Source of the DNA: Streptomyces sp. NBC_00820
GTDB lineage: Bacteria; Actinomycetota; Actinomycetes; Streptomycetales; Streptomycetaceae
Direction: 5' to 3'
Assembly: GCF_036347055.1 (NCBI RefSeq)
Contig: NZ_CP108882.1
Coordinates: forward strand, 2,555,001 to 2,619,000
DNA length: 64,000 bases
The notes beneath the pieces were generated by a model that worked only from the letters and a program-made list of their open reading frames with translations, did not search any database and was not told the origin of the DNA. The stretch's first letter is position 1. The number at the start of each line of letters is the position of its first letter. Of the stretch, positions 1 through 8,536 are shown one piece after another. The position numbers and the translations under genes were made by a program.

Positions 1-2
1 CG

Positions 3-401
3 GTCGAGCGGGACCTGGTCCAGCACTCGCTGTACACGCTGGAGGGCGGGCAGGCGGCGGCGACGGCGCTGATCGAGCGCGACTGCACGGCCGTGGTGTG
101 CGCCAGCGACATGATGGCGCTCGGCGCCATACGGGCGGCCCGGCAGCGGGGGCTGGACGTGCCCCGGGAGGTGTCGGTGGTCGGTTTCGACGACTCCCCG
201 CTGATCGCGTTCACCGACCCGCCGCTGACCACGGTCCGCAAGCCGGTGCCGGCCATGGGGCAGGCCGCGGTGCGCACGCTGCTGGAGGAGATCGGCGGGA
301 CGCCCGCGCCGCACAGCGAGTTCGTGTTCATGCCGGAGCTGGTGGTGCGCGGTTCGACCGCTTCGGCCCCCGGCGAGCGCAAGGTCGTCCGTATGTCGTA
401 G
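3..401 (+). CDS. LacI-family transcriptional regulator, C-terminal part (5' truncated by window edge)
   Basis: The frame is open from the first bases and ends at TAG 399-401, so only the last 132 residues are seen. They match the C-terminal half of a LacI/GalR periplasmic-binding-like sensor domain: the segment VVCASDMMALGAI followed by VSVVGFDDSP is the classic end of the effector domain, and the PPLTTVRKP segment is equally typical. The DNA-binding helix-turn-helix would lie upstream of the window. Such proteins repress sugar-uptake or sugar-hydrolase genes, but the ligand cannot be inferred here. The last bases of the gene, including its stop, are duplicated in tandem (see repeat at 384-423). 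Confidence 0.9.
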   Translation, partial: VERDLVQHSLYTLEGGQAAATALIERDCTAVVCASDMMALGAIRAARQRGLDVPREVSVVGFDDSPLIAFTDPPLTTVRKPVPAMGQAAVRTLLEEIGGTPAPHSEFVFMPELVVRGSTASAPGERKVVRMS

Positions 402-423
402 GAGTCGTCCGTATGTCGTAGGA
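384..423. repeat. Perfect 20-bp tandem duplication at the LacI stop codon
   Basis: A 20-bp unit beginning GTCGTCCGTATG and ending GTAGGA occurs twice with no gap (384-403 and 404-423). The first copy contains the LacI-type gene's last codons and TAG stop. It looks like a recent slippage or replication duplication; the second copy is non-coding. Confidence 0.9.
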
Positions 424-489
424 CATGCGTGGTGGACCCGACCTTGGGATGATCTGTCGAGGAAGCCCCTTCTGGCAGACTCTGTACCC

Positions 490-1350
490 ATGAGTGACTC
501 GACCGTGACAGATCCGGAAGGTCGCGAGCAGGTGACCGTTCCGCGGACCGTCACGGGCGGGGGACGGCGGGTCCGCCTGCACCGGCTGCGCCGCCCACGG
601 CAGCCCCGGCTGTGGTTCGAGGTCCTGCTGATCGCGGTGAGTTACTGGACCTACTCGCTGATCCGCAACGCCGTTCCGGAGCAGAAGGCCGAGGCGCTGC
701 ACAACGCCGACGGGGTCTGGCGGCTCGAACACCAGCTGGGTCTCGCCGTCGAGCAGTCGGTCAACCATGCCGTGAACTCGGCGACTTGGCTGATCATCGG
801 CATGAACTACTACTACGCCACCCTGCACTTCGTCATCACGCTGGGTGTACTGGTGTGGCTCTACCACTGGCATCCCGGCCGCTACGCGGCGACCCGGCTG
901 GTGCTGTTCGCGACCACGGGCGTGGCCCTGGTCGGCTACTACCTCTTCCCGCTCGCCCCGCCCCGGCTGATGCGCGGCGGCCGTTTCGTCGACACGGTCA
1001 TGGTCCACCACACCTGGGGATCGATGGCCTCCGGCGACCTGAAGCACATGTCGAACCAGTACGCGGCGATGCCCTCGATGCACATCGGCTGGTCGCTGTG
1101 GTGCGGGCTGACGGTCTTCGCGCTGGCCTCGGTGCCGTGGGTGCGGGTGCTGGGGCTGCTGTACCCGCTGGTCACTCTGCTGGTCATCGTCGCCACCGCC
1201 AACCACTTCTGGCTGGACGCGGTGGGCGGTGTCCTGTGCCTGGCCTTCGGTCTCGCCATGGCCCGCCTGTGGTACGGCAGCCTGCCGAACGTCCTGCCGC
1301 GACGCGTCCCGGCGGCGGCCCGACCGGAGCCGGCGACTCCGTCGGCGTAG
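490..1350 (+). CDS. PAP2-superfamily integral membrane phosphatase
   Basis: A 286-residue polytopic membrane protein. After a basic cytoplasmic N-terminus (residues 1-42) there are about six hydrophobic segments. The PAP2/inositol-phosphorylceramide-synthase-like signature is visible: PSMHIGW at 195-201 (phosphatase motif 2, catalytic His) and NHFWLDAVGG at 238-247 (motif 3, His and Asp). The FPLAPPRL segment near 153-160 is typical of the PAP2_3 branch in actinobacteria. It probably acts on a lipid phosphate or a polyprenyl/phosphatidyl substrate at the membrane; the substrate is not readable from sequence. ATG 490 is the first good start after the LacI-type stop. It stands alone, convergent with glnE. 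Confidence 0.85.
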   Translation: MSDSTVTDPEGREQVTVPRTVTGGGRRVRLHRLRRPRQPRLWFEVLLIAVSYWTYSLIRNAVPEQKAEALHNADGVWRLEHQLGLAVEQSVNHAVNSATWLIIGMNYYYATLHFVITLGVLVWLYHWHPGRYAATRLVLFATTGVALVGYYLFPLAPPRLMRGGRFVDTVMVHHTWGSMASGDLKHMSNQYAAMPSMHIGWSLWCGLTVFALASVPWVRVLGLLYPLVTLLVIVATANHFWLDAVGGVLCLAFGLAMARLWYGSLPNVLPRRVPAAARPEPATPSA

Positions 1351-1406
1351 TTCCGGCGGGCGGGTGGGGCGGTGGGGCGCTTCGTGTGTCGGGGCGGTGG
1401 GCCGTA

Positions 1407-1525
1407 TGGGGTGGGTGGGGCGGTGGGCCGCTTCGTGCCGGTGGGTCGCGTGGTGCCGGTGGTCCGTGTGGGGTGGGTGGTCCGTGTGGGGTGGGTGGGG
1501 CGGTGGGCCGCTTCGTGCCGGTGGG
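1407..1525. repeat. G-rich direct repeats between the PAP2 gene and glnE
   Basis: The 229-bp gap 1351-1579 is very G-rich on the plus strand. A 39-bp segment starting TGGGGTGGGTGGGG and ending TGCCGGTGGG is present at 1407-1445 and again at 1487-1525, 80 bp apart, with further partial copies up to 1570. Multiple GGG runs could form G-quadruplex structure. The gap lies between two convergent genes; I see no gene in it and no clear stem-loop terminator. Confidence 0.8.
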
Positions 1526-1579
1526 CCGTGTGGTGCCGGAGGGTCGCTTCGTGCCGGTGGGTCGGTGCGGGTCCGTCGG

Positions 1580-4573
1580 TCAGTTCGCGTAGAACAGTTC
1601 CTCCGCGACTCCGCGCGCCCTCCGGGCCGTACGGCGGTAGGCGTCCAGCATGTCCCCGGCGTGCCCGGAGCCGTAGCCGAGGTAGCGGCCGACGGCGGCC
1701 AGTTCGCGGGGCTCGGTGGGGAAGGTGTCCCCCGCCCGGCCGCGGACCAGCATGACCGCGTTGCGCACCCGGCTCGCGAGCACCCATGCCTCGTCCAGCA
1801 CGGCCGCGTCCTCGGCGGACATCAGCCCGGCGTCACGGGCTGCGGCGAGAGCCTCGCGGGTACGGGTGGTGCGCAGCGCGGGCACCCGCCAGCCGTGCCG
1901 CAGCTGCATCAGCTGCACGGTCCACTCGACGTCCGACAGGCCGCCGGGGCCGAGCTTGGTGTGCAGTTTGGGGTCGGCGCCCCGCGGCAGGCGCTCGGAC
2001 TCCATGCGCGCCTTCAGCCGCCGGATCTCGCGGACCGCGTCGTCGTCGAGGCCGTGCTCCGGATAGCGCAGCGGGTCGATCAGCTCGGTGAAGCGCCGGC
2101 CGAGCTCCTCGTCACCGGCGACGTGCTCCGCCCGCAGCAGCGCCTGCGACTCCCAGACCAGCGACCAGCGGCGGTAGTACGCCTCGTACGACTTCAGCGT
2201 GCGCACCAGCGGGCCGGACTTGCCCTCGGGGCGCAGACCGGCGTCGATGAGCAGCGGCGGGTCGGCGCTCGGCAGCTGGAGCAGCCGGCGCATCTCCGCG
2301 ACCACCTTGTTCGCCGCCGCCGCGGCCTCCTGCTCGTCCACGCCCTCTCGCGGCTCGTGCACGAACAGCACGTCGGCGTCGGAGCCGTAGCCCAGTTCGT
2401 GTCCGCCGAAGCGGCCCATCCCTATGATCGCGAACCGGGTCGGCAGGGTGTCGCCCCAGCCCTCACGGACCACCGCGCGCAGCGTGCCGGCGAGGGTGGC
2501 GGCGGTCAGGTCCGAGACGGACCCGCCCACCCGGTCGATCAGGGCGCCCGGGTCCGCCCCGGGGTCGCCGGCCTCGATGCCGTAGGAGCCGACGATGTCC
2601 GCGGCGGCCGTACGGAACAGCTCGCGGCGGCGCACCCCTCGGGCCGCGGTGACGCCCTGCGTGGCGTTCTCGGCACGCCCCACCGCGGCGAGGATCTCCT
2701 GCTCCAGCTGGGCGCGGCCGCGCAGTTCGAGGCCGCCGCCGTCGCCGTCACCGAGCAGCGCCACCGCCTCCGGGGCCCGCATGAGCAGGTCGGGCGCGAG
2801 ACGGCCCGCCGACAGGACGCGGGCGAGGTTCTCCGCGGCGGCGCCCTCGTCCCTGAGCAGCCGGAGGTACCAAGGGGTCTTGCCGAGCGCGTCGGAGACC
2901 TTGCGGAAGTTGAGCAGACCCGCGTCGGGGTCGGCGGAGTCCGCGAACCAGCCGAGCATCACGGGCAGCAGGGTGCGCTGGATCGCCGCCTTGCGGGTCA
3001 CCCCGGACGCCAGCGCCTCCAGGTGCCGCAGAGCGGACGCCGGGTCGGCGTAGCCGAGGGCGATCAGGCGTTCGCGCGCCGCCTCGGGGCGCAACCGCGC
3101 CTCTCCCGGGGCGAGTTGGGCGACCGCGTCGAGCAACGGGCGGTAGAAGAGCTTCTCGTGCAGGCGGCGTACGACACCGGTGTGCCGTCTCCACTCGCGC
3201 TGAAGACCGGTCACCGGATCGGTGCGCAGGCCCAACGAACGGCCCAGGCGCCGCAGATCCTCCTCGGCCTTGGGAACCAGGTGGGTGCGGCGCAGCCGGT
3301 GGAGCTGGATGCGGTGCTCCATGGCGCGCAGGAAGCGGTAGGCCTCGTCGAGACCGGCGGCGTCCTCGCGGCCGACGTAGCCTCCGGCGGCGAGGGCCTT
3401 CAGGGCGTCGAGGGTGGTGCCGCTACGAAGGGTGGCGTCGGTGCGCCCGTGCACCAACTGCAGTAGCTGCACCGCGAATTCGACATCCCTGAGACCACCC
3501 GGGCCGAGCTTGAGTTCGCGGTCGATCTCGGACGCCGGGATGTTCTCCACGACCCTGCGGCGCATCTTCTGCACGTCGGCGACGAAGTTCTCGCGCTCGG
3601 CGGCCCCCCAGACCATGGGCTGGAGCGCGTCGACGTACTCCTGCCCCAGTTCGGCGTCCCCGGCGACCGGGCGGGCCTTGAGCAGGGCCTGGAACTCCCA
3701 GGTCTTGGCCCAGCGCTGGTAGTAGGCGACGTGGCTGCTGAGGGTGCGCACGAGGGGGCCGTTGCGGCCCTCGGGGCGGAGGTTGGCGTCGACCGGCCAG
3801 ATGGAGCCCTCGACGGTGGTCTCCGAGCAGATCCGCATCATGTTCGAGGCGAGCCTCGTGGCGGCGCCGAGCGCCTTGGCCTCCTCGGTGCCCTCGGTGG
3901 CCTCCGCCACGAAGATGACGTCCACGTCGGAGACGTAGTTCAGCTCGTGTCCGCCGCTCTTGCCCATCGCGATCACCGCGAGGCGGCAGGCCGCCGCGTC
4001 GGCGGGGGCCTCCGCGCTCGCCATGGCCAGGGCCGCACGGAGCGTGGCGGTCGCGAGGTCGGCCAGTTCGGCGGCGGTCTGCGCGAGGTCCGTGGTGCCG
4101 CACACGTCCCGGGCGGCGATGGACAGCAGACAGCGGCGGTAGGCCACGCGCAGGGCCACGGGGTCGGTCGCCCCGGTCAGGCCGCGCTCGAACTCCTCCA
4201 CGCCCGGGTGCAGGTCCCGCGGCTCGTAGGTGACCAGCTCCTGCCAGTCGTGGGGGTGCCGGGCGAGGTGCTCACCGAGGGCGGCGGAGGCGCCGAGGAC
4301 CCCCAGCAGGCGGTCGCGCAGCGGCTTGGCGGCGATGAGGGTGTCGAGCAGTTCGCGGCGGTCCGTGGGGGCGGGCTGGTCCTCCAGCAGCCGTACCAGC
4401 CCGTGCAGGGCCAGGTCGGGGTCGGCTGTGGCGCCCAGGGCCTCCAGCAGGACCGGGTCGTCGCGCACGGGCGCCAGCTCGGCGCTGTCCAGCAGGCGCT
4501 CGGCGGCGGAGGGGTCGGTGAAGCCGTGCCGAAGCAGTCGGGTGAAGGTGCTGCTCCTGCGCCCCGGCGTCAT
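1580..4573 (-). CDS. glnE: Bifunctional glutamine synthetase adenylyltransferase/deadenylyltransferase
   Basis: A 997-residue protein of the usual GlnE length and two-module layout. The N-terminal nucleotidyltransferase (adenylyl-removing) has the [16 protein letters not shown] motif near 204-218, where DVD carries the metal-binding aspartates. The C-terminal adenylyl-transferase repeats it as [18 protein letters not shown] near residue 710. Each catalytic half is followed by a GlnD/PII-uridylyltransferase-type helical region. It switches type I glutamine synthetase activity by adding AMP to, or removing it from, a tyrosine. ATG 4573 is the first start. In Streptomyces glnE sits near GS genes, and here a GS-family gene lies 4 kb away. 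Confidence 0.97.
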   Translation of the reverse strand: MTPGRRSSTFTRLLRHGFTDPSAAERLLDSAELAPVRDDPVLLEALGATADPDLALHGLVRLLEDQPAPTDRRELLDTLIAAKPLRDRLLGVLGASAALGEHLARHPHDWQELVTYEPRDLHPGVEEFERGLTGATDPVALRVAYRRCLLSIAARDVCGTTDLAQTAAELADLATATLRAALAMASAEAPADAAACRLAVIAMGKSGGHELNYVSDVDVIFVAEATEGTEEAKALGAATRLASNMMRICSETTVEGSIWPVDANLRPEGRNGPLVRTLSSHVAYYQRWAKTWEFQALLKARPVAGDAELGQEYVDALQPMVWGAAERENFVADVQKMRRRVVENIPASEIDRELKLGPGGLRDVEFAVQLLQLVHGRTDATLRSGTTLDALKALAAGGYVGREDAAGLDEAYRFLRAMEHRIQLHRLRRTHLVPKAEEDLRRLGRSLGLRTDPVTGLQREWRRHTGVVRRLHEKLFYRPLLDAVAQLAPGEARLRPEAARERLIALGYADPASALRHLEALASGVTRKAAIQRTLLPVMLGWFADSADPDAGLLNFRKVSDALGKTPWYLRLLRDEGAAAENLARVLSAGRLAPDLLMRAPEAVALLGDGDGGGLELRGRAQLEQEILAAVGRAENATQGVTAARGVRRRELFRTAAADIVGSYGIEAGDPGADPGALIDRVGGSVSDLTAATLAGTLRAVVREGWGDTLPTRFAIIGMGRFGGHELGYGSDADVLFVHEPREGVDEQEAAAAANKVVAEMRRLLQLPSADPPLLIDAGLRPEGKSGPLVRTLKSYEAYYRRWSLVWESQALLRAEHVAGDEELGRRFTELIDPLRYPEHGLDDDAVREIRRLKARMESERLPRGADPKLHTKLGPGGLSDVEWTVQLMQLRHGWRVPALRTTRTREALAAARDAGLMSAEDAAVLDEAWVLASRVRNAVMLVRGRAGDTFPTEPRELAAVGRYLGYGSGHAGDMLDAYRRTARRARGVAEELFYAN

Positions 4574-4669
4574 CCGCGGCCTCCCTATCGCTTCGGGCTT
4601 GGATCAGGGTCGGTCTGGCCAGAGCGTAGCCGGAGTGGGGCGGGGTGGCTTCGGGGCGGGGCGCTCTGC

Positions 4670-4837
4670 GGGTACGGCTGCCTCGTGGGTACCGCTGCCT
4701 CGTGGGTACCGCTGCCTCGTGGGTACCGCTGCCTCGTGGGTACCGCTGCCTCGTGGGTACGGCTGCCTCGTGGGTACCGCTGCCTCGTGGGTACCGCTGC
4801 CTCGTGGGTACGGGGCTTCGTGGGTACGGGGCTTCGT
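4670..4837. repeat. Ten-copy 16/17-bp minisatellite upstream of glnE
   Basis: Eight consecutive 17-bp units GGGTACCGCTGCCTCGT (4670-4805) are followed by two 16-bp variants GGGTACGGGGCTTCGT (4806-4837). Units 1 and 6 differ from the others by C to G at the seventh base, so the array has higher-order structure. Most units contain the palindrome GGTACC. The array fills part of the 531-bp divergent gap 4574-5104 between glnE and the NTF2-like gene. All frames are open through it because 17 is not a multiple of three, which creates false long reading frames; I see no gene here. Confidence 0.95.
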
Positions 4838-5104
4838 CCTGCCTGCGGCGGCCCGTTGCGGTTCGGGGTGGCTTGCGTCGCGCCTGCGTCGCGTGGTGGG
4901 TCGGGGCCGCGCCGGGGGGTGTCCGTCCTCGGTCCGGCGCCCTGTCTCTTTCCTGGGTGGAACGAGTTCTCGCCGGCCGCTGCGGGCGGACACCCCCCGA
5001 CACGTCCCCTGGCCGCCGTACGCGGGTGCGGCTTCGCGTCGCCTCCTGTCCGGCGGGAACCGTACGCTCTCCTCGTCGAGGAGACGCATGCCGAGGAGGC
5101 TCAG

Positions 5105-5566
5105 GTGACCGAGGACCGACCGCCCTATCCGCCGTTCACCGCTCAGACCGCCGCCCAGAAGGTCCAGGCGGCCGAGGACGCGTGGAACACCCGCGATCCC
5201 GAGCGGGTGGCGCTCGCGTACACGCCCGACTCCGTCTGGCGCAATCGGGACCGGTTCCTGACCGGGCGGGACGAGATCGTCGCGTTTCTGACCGCCAAGT
5301 GGGAGCGCGAGCTGGACTACGCGCTGCGCAAGAGCCTGTGGTGCTCCGACGGCAACCGGATCGCGGTGCGCTTCCAGTACGAGTGCCACGACCCGGACGG
5401 CCAGTGGTGGCGCAGCTACGGCAACGAGCTGTGGGAGTTCGACGAGCGCGGCCTGATGCGGCGCCGCGAGGCCAGCATCAACGATGTCCCGATCAGCGAG
5501 GCCGAGCGCCGCTTCTTCGGCCCGCGCCCGGCCCATGAGCGCGGGATCGACATCACCCTCCAGTGA
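5105..5566 (+). CDS. NTF2-like/SnoaL-like protein of the DUF1348 family
   Basis: 153 residues, the normal size of the family. The core [17 protein letters not shown] and the later [12 protein letters not shown] block are characteristic of DUF1348 cone-shaped NTF2-like folds, small soluble proteins whose ligand or reaction is not established. GTG 5105 is chosen because a GAGGAGG ribosome-binding site lies 5 bases upstream. The frame stays open far upstream through the tandem repeats, but that extension is low-complexity and not believable. Divergent from glnE. Confidence 0.85.
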   Translation: MTEDRPPYPPFTAQTAAQKVQAAEDAWNTRDPERVALAYTPDSVWRNRDRFLTGRDEIVAFLTAKWERELDYALRKSLWCSDGNRIAVRFQYECHDPDGQWWRSYGNELWEFDERGLMRRREASINDVPISEAERRFFGPRPAHERGIDITLQ

Positions 5567-5668
5567 CCGACCGCCCTCCGCGGCGGGCCGGATGCGGAGT
5601 TCGCGCCCCACAGGCACCTTGGAGGTGCTTGACGACATAGGCGCACAGGTGCGAGGTGAGGAGGCGGC

Positions 5669-6169
5669 ATGCCGGAGCCCGCAGGAGAGCTGGACCCGCG
5701 TTACAGCAGCGAGGGCGTCTCGGCGCACGCCTGGGCCGAGGCGGAGGCGGTGCTGGAGGAGGCGGAGCTGTTCTGGGTGTCCACGGTCCGGCCGGACCGG
5801 CGTCCGCACGTCACTCCGGTGCTGGCGGTGTGGCACGAGGGGGCGCTGCACTTCGGCACCGGCCCCGGCGAGCGCAAGGCCCACAACCTCGCCGAGAACC
5901 CGCATGTGGTGCTGACGACGGGCGTCAACAGCTGGACCGAGGGCTACGACGTGGTCGTGGAGGGCGATGCCGTGCGGGTGACCGATGAGGGGCGGTTGCG
6001 TGTGCTTGCTGCGGCCTGGGAGGCGAAGTACGGGCCCCGCTGGCACTACGAGGTGCGCGACGGCTGCTTCCAGCACGAACCCGGCCCCGCCTACGTCTAC
6101 GCGGTGGCGCCGCACACCGTCTTCGGCTTCGGCAAGGGCGAGCCGTTCAGCCAGACCCGCTGGCGGTTC
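5669..6169 (+). CDS. Pyridoxamine-phosphate-oxidase-family (FMN/F420 split-barrel) protein, stop codon lost
   Basis: The first 167 residues are a complete small PPOX-like split barrel: FWVSTVRPDRRPHVTPVLAV near 35-54, then GERKAHNLAENPHVVLTTG, and a terminal GEPFSQTRWRF. Proteins of this type normally end at that WRF. Here no stop follows, and the frame runs on to 6385 through DNA that belongs, in another frame, to a DUF5753 regulator. The coordinates give the recognisable domain only; translation would add about 71 foreign residues. It probably binds FMN or F420 and acts on a small molecule; the substrate is unknown. The junction near 6170-6205 looks like a deletion fusing two genes. Confidence 0.8.
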
Positions 6170-6708
6170 GGGTGTCCGTCGCGCGGCGGGCCCGGCGGCG
6201 GGCCGGGGAGGGCATTCACGGTCTGCTGCAGACACCCGAACACGCGCGGGCCCTCTTCGAGGTGTGGCAGTCGGCCTACTCGGAGGAGGAGGAGGTCGAA
6301 CGGATGGTGGCCGCCCGCATGGCCCGCACGTCCGTCTTCGAGCGGTCGCCCGCCCCTTCGCTCGGATTCGTCCAGGAGGAAGTGACGCTCCGGCGGCCCG
6401 TCGGGGGCACGATGGTGTGGCGCAGACAGCTCGAACATCTGCTGGAGATGGGGCGGTTGCGTAACGTCACGCTTCAGGTGATGCCGACGGACGCCGACGC
6501 CCACCCCGGGCTGAACGGGGAGATCGAGGTCCTGAAGTTCGCCGACGGCACGGCGGTCGGCCGCTCGGACGGCGCGTACAACGGTCGCCCGACCACGGAC
6601 CCCAGACAACTGCGCGTCCTCGAACTGCGGTATGGCACGATCCGGGCGCGGGCTCTCACGCCCCGGGAGTCGCTGGCCTTCATCGAGCGCATGCTGGGAG
6701 AGTCATGA
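6170..6708 (+). pseudogene. Scr1-type (XRE + DUF5753) regulator lacking its DNA-binding half
   Basis: The frame encodes the ligand/effector half of the large Streptomyces family of helix-turn-helix proteins with a DUF5753 domain. Visible blocks are GLLQTPEHARAL, RQLEHLLEMGRLRNVTLQVMP and LRYGTIRARALTPRESLAFIE near the end. The family is usually about 270-290 residues with an N-terminal XRE HTH; here the sequence begins at the DUF5753 domain and is joined to the tail of the PPOX gene. GTG 6172 could in principle allow expression of a truncated protein. Its stop overlaps the ATG of the DUF397 partner in ATGA style, showing that this was a standard regulator-DUF397 pair. Confidence 0.85.
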
Positions 6709-6911
6709 TCCGTAAATTCCCCGCGGACACACCTGAGTCGGACTGGTTCAAGAGCAGTCACAGCGACGGGCCCGACGGCAACTCCTGCGTCGAGATCGCC
6801 CTCACCCCCGCCTCCGTCCACGTACGGGATTCCAAGGCCCCCCAGGGCCCCCGCCTCACCGTCGACGCACGCGCATGGGCGGCCTTCCTGACACTCGCGG
6901 GCCGGGACTGA
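6705..6911 (+). CDS. DUF397 domain protein (partner of the truncated regulator)
   Basis: 68 residues matching the DUF397 fold: WFKSSHSDGPDGNSCVEIAL, then VHVRDSKAPQGPRLTV and a final W-x-x-F segment. In Streptomyces these small proteins are encoded directly after an XRE-DUF5753 gene and act with it in toxin-antitoxin-like or developmental control (as in the BldB/WhiJ-type and Scr1/Scr2 pairs). The ATG overlaps the stop of the preceding remnant (ATGA). The gene itself is intact although its partner has lost the HTH, so it may be orphaned. Confidence 0.88.
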   Translation: MIRKFPADTPESDWFKSSHSDGPDGNSCVEIALTPASVHVRDSKAPQGPRLTVDARAWAAFLTLAGRD

Positions 6912-6932
6912 CCCGGAAGCCGCACGGCCGCC

Positions 6933-7140
6933 TCAACCCCGGCCTGCCTTCCACTCGCGGGCGAGCGCCGCGTAGACGTACTCGCTGCCCCAGCGCTCGC
7001 CGTCGAGGTCGTTCTCGACGAGGTGGGCCTCTCGCGCTCGCGCACAAGCACGGAACCGGTGTTGAGCACGTCGAGGCGGGCGAAGAGCCGGTGGATGCCC
7101 AGCTCGGCGAAGGCCGGCGAGGCGGCCGCACGTGCCGCGT
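6933..7140 (-). pseudogene. C-terminal remnant of a GNAT acetyltransferase, frameshifted
   Basis: On the minus strand two frames together spell the end of a RimJ/RimL-type acetyltransferase. One gives GIHRLFARLDVLNTGSV (about 7048-7110) and the next gives REAHLVENDLDGERW and YVYAALAREW up to the stop at 6933. Between them the family normally has an extra stretch of the type ERLGMRR. Here about a dozen bases are missing and the frame shifts near 7030-7045. No N-terminal acetyl-CoA domain is present. This is a decayed fragment wedged between the DUF397 and VOC genes. Confidence 0.8.
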
Positions 7141-7181
7141 CCCTCCACGGAACGCGGGGCCGGACGGGCCACAGTGGAGCC

Positions 7182-7613
7182 ATGAGCGAGGACAGCAGAA
7201 CCCACGACCACCTGACCCTCACCCGCGCGGTGCCCCGGCTCCCCGCCGTGGACCTGGACCGGGCCCGCCGTTTCTACTCCGAGAGCCTCGGCCTCGACCC
7301 CGTGGACCGGCGCCCCGGCGGACTCCTCTACCGCATCGGTGACACGGAGTTCGTGGTGTTCCAGTCGACGGGTTCGTCCCCCGGCACGTTCACGCAGATG
7401 GCCCTGGAGGTGGAGGACCTCGATGCCGCCGTGTCCGAACTGCGGCGGCGCGGAGTGGTCTTCGAGGAGGTGGACTCCCCCGGTTTCCGCACCGAGAACG
7501 GCGTCGCCGAGATCGAGGGCAACTACCCGAGCAAGGGCGCCCGGGGCGAACGCGCGGCCTGGTTCCGAGACAGCGAGGGCAACCTGCTCGGCATGGGCCA
7601 GCCGGTGCGCTGA
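7182..7613 (+). CDS. VOC-family (glyoxalase/bleomycin-resistance-like) protein
   Basis: 143 residues with one complete vicinal-oxygen-chelate domain. It runs from PAVDLDRARRFYSESLGL near the N-terminus, through FVVFQST and ALEVEDLDAAVSELRRRGVVFEE, to AAWFRDSEGNLLGM at the end. These are the paired beta-alpha-beta-beta-beta halves of single-module glyoxalase-fold proteins. Substrate and metal are not deducible. ATG 7182 is chosen because it begins the domain with normal spacing; the longer open frame upstream overlaps the GNAT remnant on the other strand and is not family-like. Confidence 0.88.
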   Translation: MSEDSRTHDHLTLTRAVPRLPAVDLDRARRFYSESLGLDPVDRRPGGLLYRIGDTEFVVFQSTGSSPGTFTQMALEVEDLDAAVSELRRRGVVFEEVDSPGFRTENGVAEIEGNYPSKGARGERAAWFRDSEGNLLGMGQPVR

Positions 7614-7781
7614 GCCGCCCGTGTCACCCGTGGGCGTTCCGCTCGGTCCATTCCCGTCATCCGGCGTGGCCGCGCCCTCTACCTTCGGATACGTCGCGAT
7701 AGGACGCGTACGGCGGAGGGCGCGCATGTCGGTGGACGGTGAGGCGGTACCGCTCAGGAGCACTGCGGAACGGGCGGGTTG

Positions 7782-7968
7782 ATCGAGGTGCTGAAGTTCC
7801 CCGACGGCACCGCGGTGGGGCGTTCCGAGGGGGGCGTTCGCCGGACGGCCGGTGACCGACCCCAAGCAGCTGAGGATCCTTGAGCTGCGCTATGGCACGA
7901 TCCGCGCCCAGGCCCTCACGCCCCGAGAGTCGCGGGCCTTCATCGAGCAGATGCTGGGAGAGTCATGA
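7782..7968 (+). pseudogene. Second DUF5753 remnant, C-terminal end only, frameshifted
   Basis: This stretch repeats, with divergence, the last 60 codons of the DUF5753 remnant at 6520-6708: IEVLKFPDGTAVGRSEG, then after a +1 shift TDPKQLRILELRYGTIRAQ and ALTPRES. The shift is explained by one extra G in a six-G run at 7829-7834. The last bases overlap the next DUF397 start in ATGA fashion exactly as in the first pair. It is a paralogous, mostly deleted regulator. The bases 7614-7781 before it hold no gene I can support. Confidence 0.82.
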
Positions 7969-8174
7969 TCCGCATCCCCTCCACCCGGGACGCCTCCGCA
8001 CTGGTGTGGTTCAAGAGCAGTTACAGCAGCAGCGGCGACGGAAACGACTGCGTCGAGATCGCCATAACCCCCGCCACCGTCCACGTACGGGATTTCAAAT
8101 TCCCGCGAGGCCCCCGCCTCGCCCTCACCCCCTCCGCGTGGGCGGGGTTCGTCGCCCTCTCGGGCGAGGGCTGA
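7965..8174 (+). CDS. DUF397 domain protein (second copy)
   Basis: 69 residues, clearly paralogous to the protein at 6705-6911: WFKSSYSSSGDGNDCVEIAI, VHVRDFKFPRGPRL and a closing WAGFVALSGEG. ATG 7965 overlaps the stop of the degenerate regulator remnant. With the first copy it shows that a regulator-DUF397 module was duplicated here and that in both copies the DNA-binding regulator decayed while the DUF397 gene stayed open. Possible role as an orphan regulator partner; expression is uncertain because its natural upstream translation is broken. Confidence 0.85.
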   Translation: MIRIPSTRDASALVWFKSSYSSSGDGNDCVEIAITPATVHVRDFKFPRGPRLALTPSAWAGFVALSGEG

Positions 8175-8420
8175 TCAGCGATCAACCCAGCCGATCAGGT
8201 GCGCGATGTGCAGGACTGTACGCACGACGGCCAGGACGAAGTGCAGTCCGAACCGCTCGGCCGCGAAGGCGCAGAGCACCGCCGCGAACGCCGCCTGCGT
8301 CGCGTGCCAGGGTGAGCAGAAAAAGCGCGGTATCAGCCGTTCCCGCAGCGGGTTGTCGCATCTCAGGCACGTACGGTTCTCAGCTTCGGTGGCGCTCTGC
8401 GCCTCGATCTCCCCACCCAT
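8175..8420 (-). CDS. Small hypothetical protein with a CxxC motif and a hydrophobic C-terminus
   Basis: 81 residues. After an acidic start comes TCLRCDNPL (a single CxxC knuckle) and a mostly hydrophobic tail from about residue 38 that could be one or two membrane helices (FAAVLCAFAAERFGLHFVLAVV). I do not recognise the family. The start at 8420 has an AAGG sequence about 8 bases upstream. It is convergent with the second DUF397 gene (its stop abuts that gene's stop) and lies downstream of the GS gene on the same strand. Confidence 0.5.
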   Translation of the reverse strand: MGGEIEAQSATEAENRTCLRCDNPLRERLIPRFFCSPWHATQAAFAAVLCAFAAERFGLHFVLAVVRTVLHIAHLIGWVDR

Positions 8421-8536
8421 GCACGCGACCTTAGTCCGTCCCGTGGATCACCCGCCGACAAGGCGATCCGGGGCCGGCGGTCCGTGACCGTCGGCCCCCT
8501 TCGCCATGCAGGTGGAAAGCCCGCCCCGACCCGCCC

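Noticed and set aside
1351..1579. Overlapping GTG/ATG frames in the G-rich repeat
   Set aside because: Translations are Gly/Val/Trp/Arg repeats produced by the nucleotide repeat, with no conserved content.
4670..4837. Tandem units considered as a CRISPR array
   Set aside because: Units are contiguous with no unique spacers and no cas genes nearby; this is a minisatellite.
3731..5104. A long N-terminal extension of the NTF2-like protein
   Set aside because: It runs through antisense glnE and the tandem repeat. A good ribosome site and family length place the start at 5105.
7614..7781. Possible small gene around ATG 7727
   Set aside because: The peptide MSVDGEAVPLRS is too short and has no family; more likely eroded DNA upstream of the second DUF5753 remnant.
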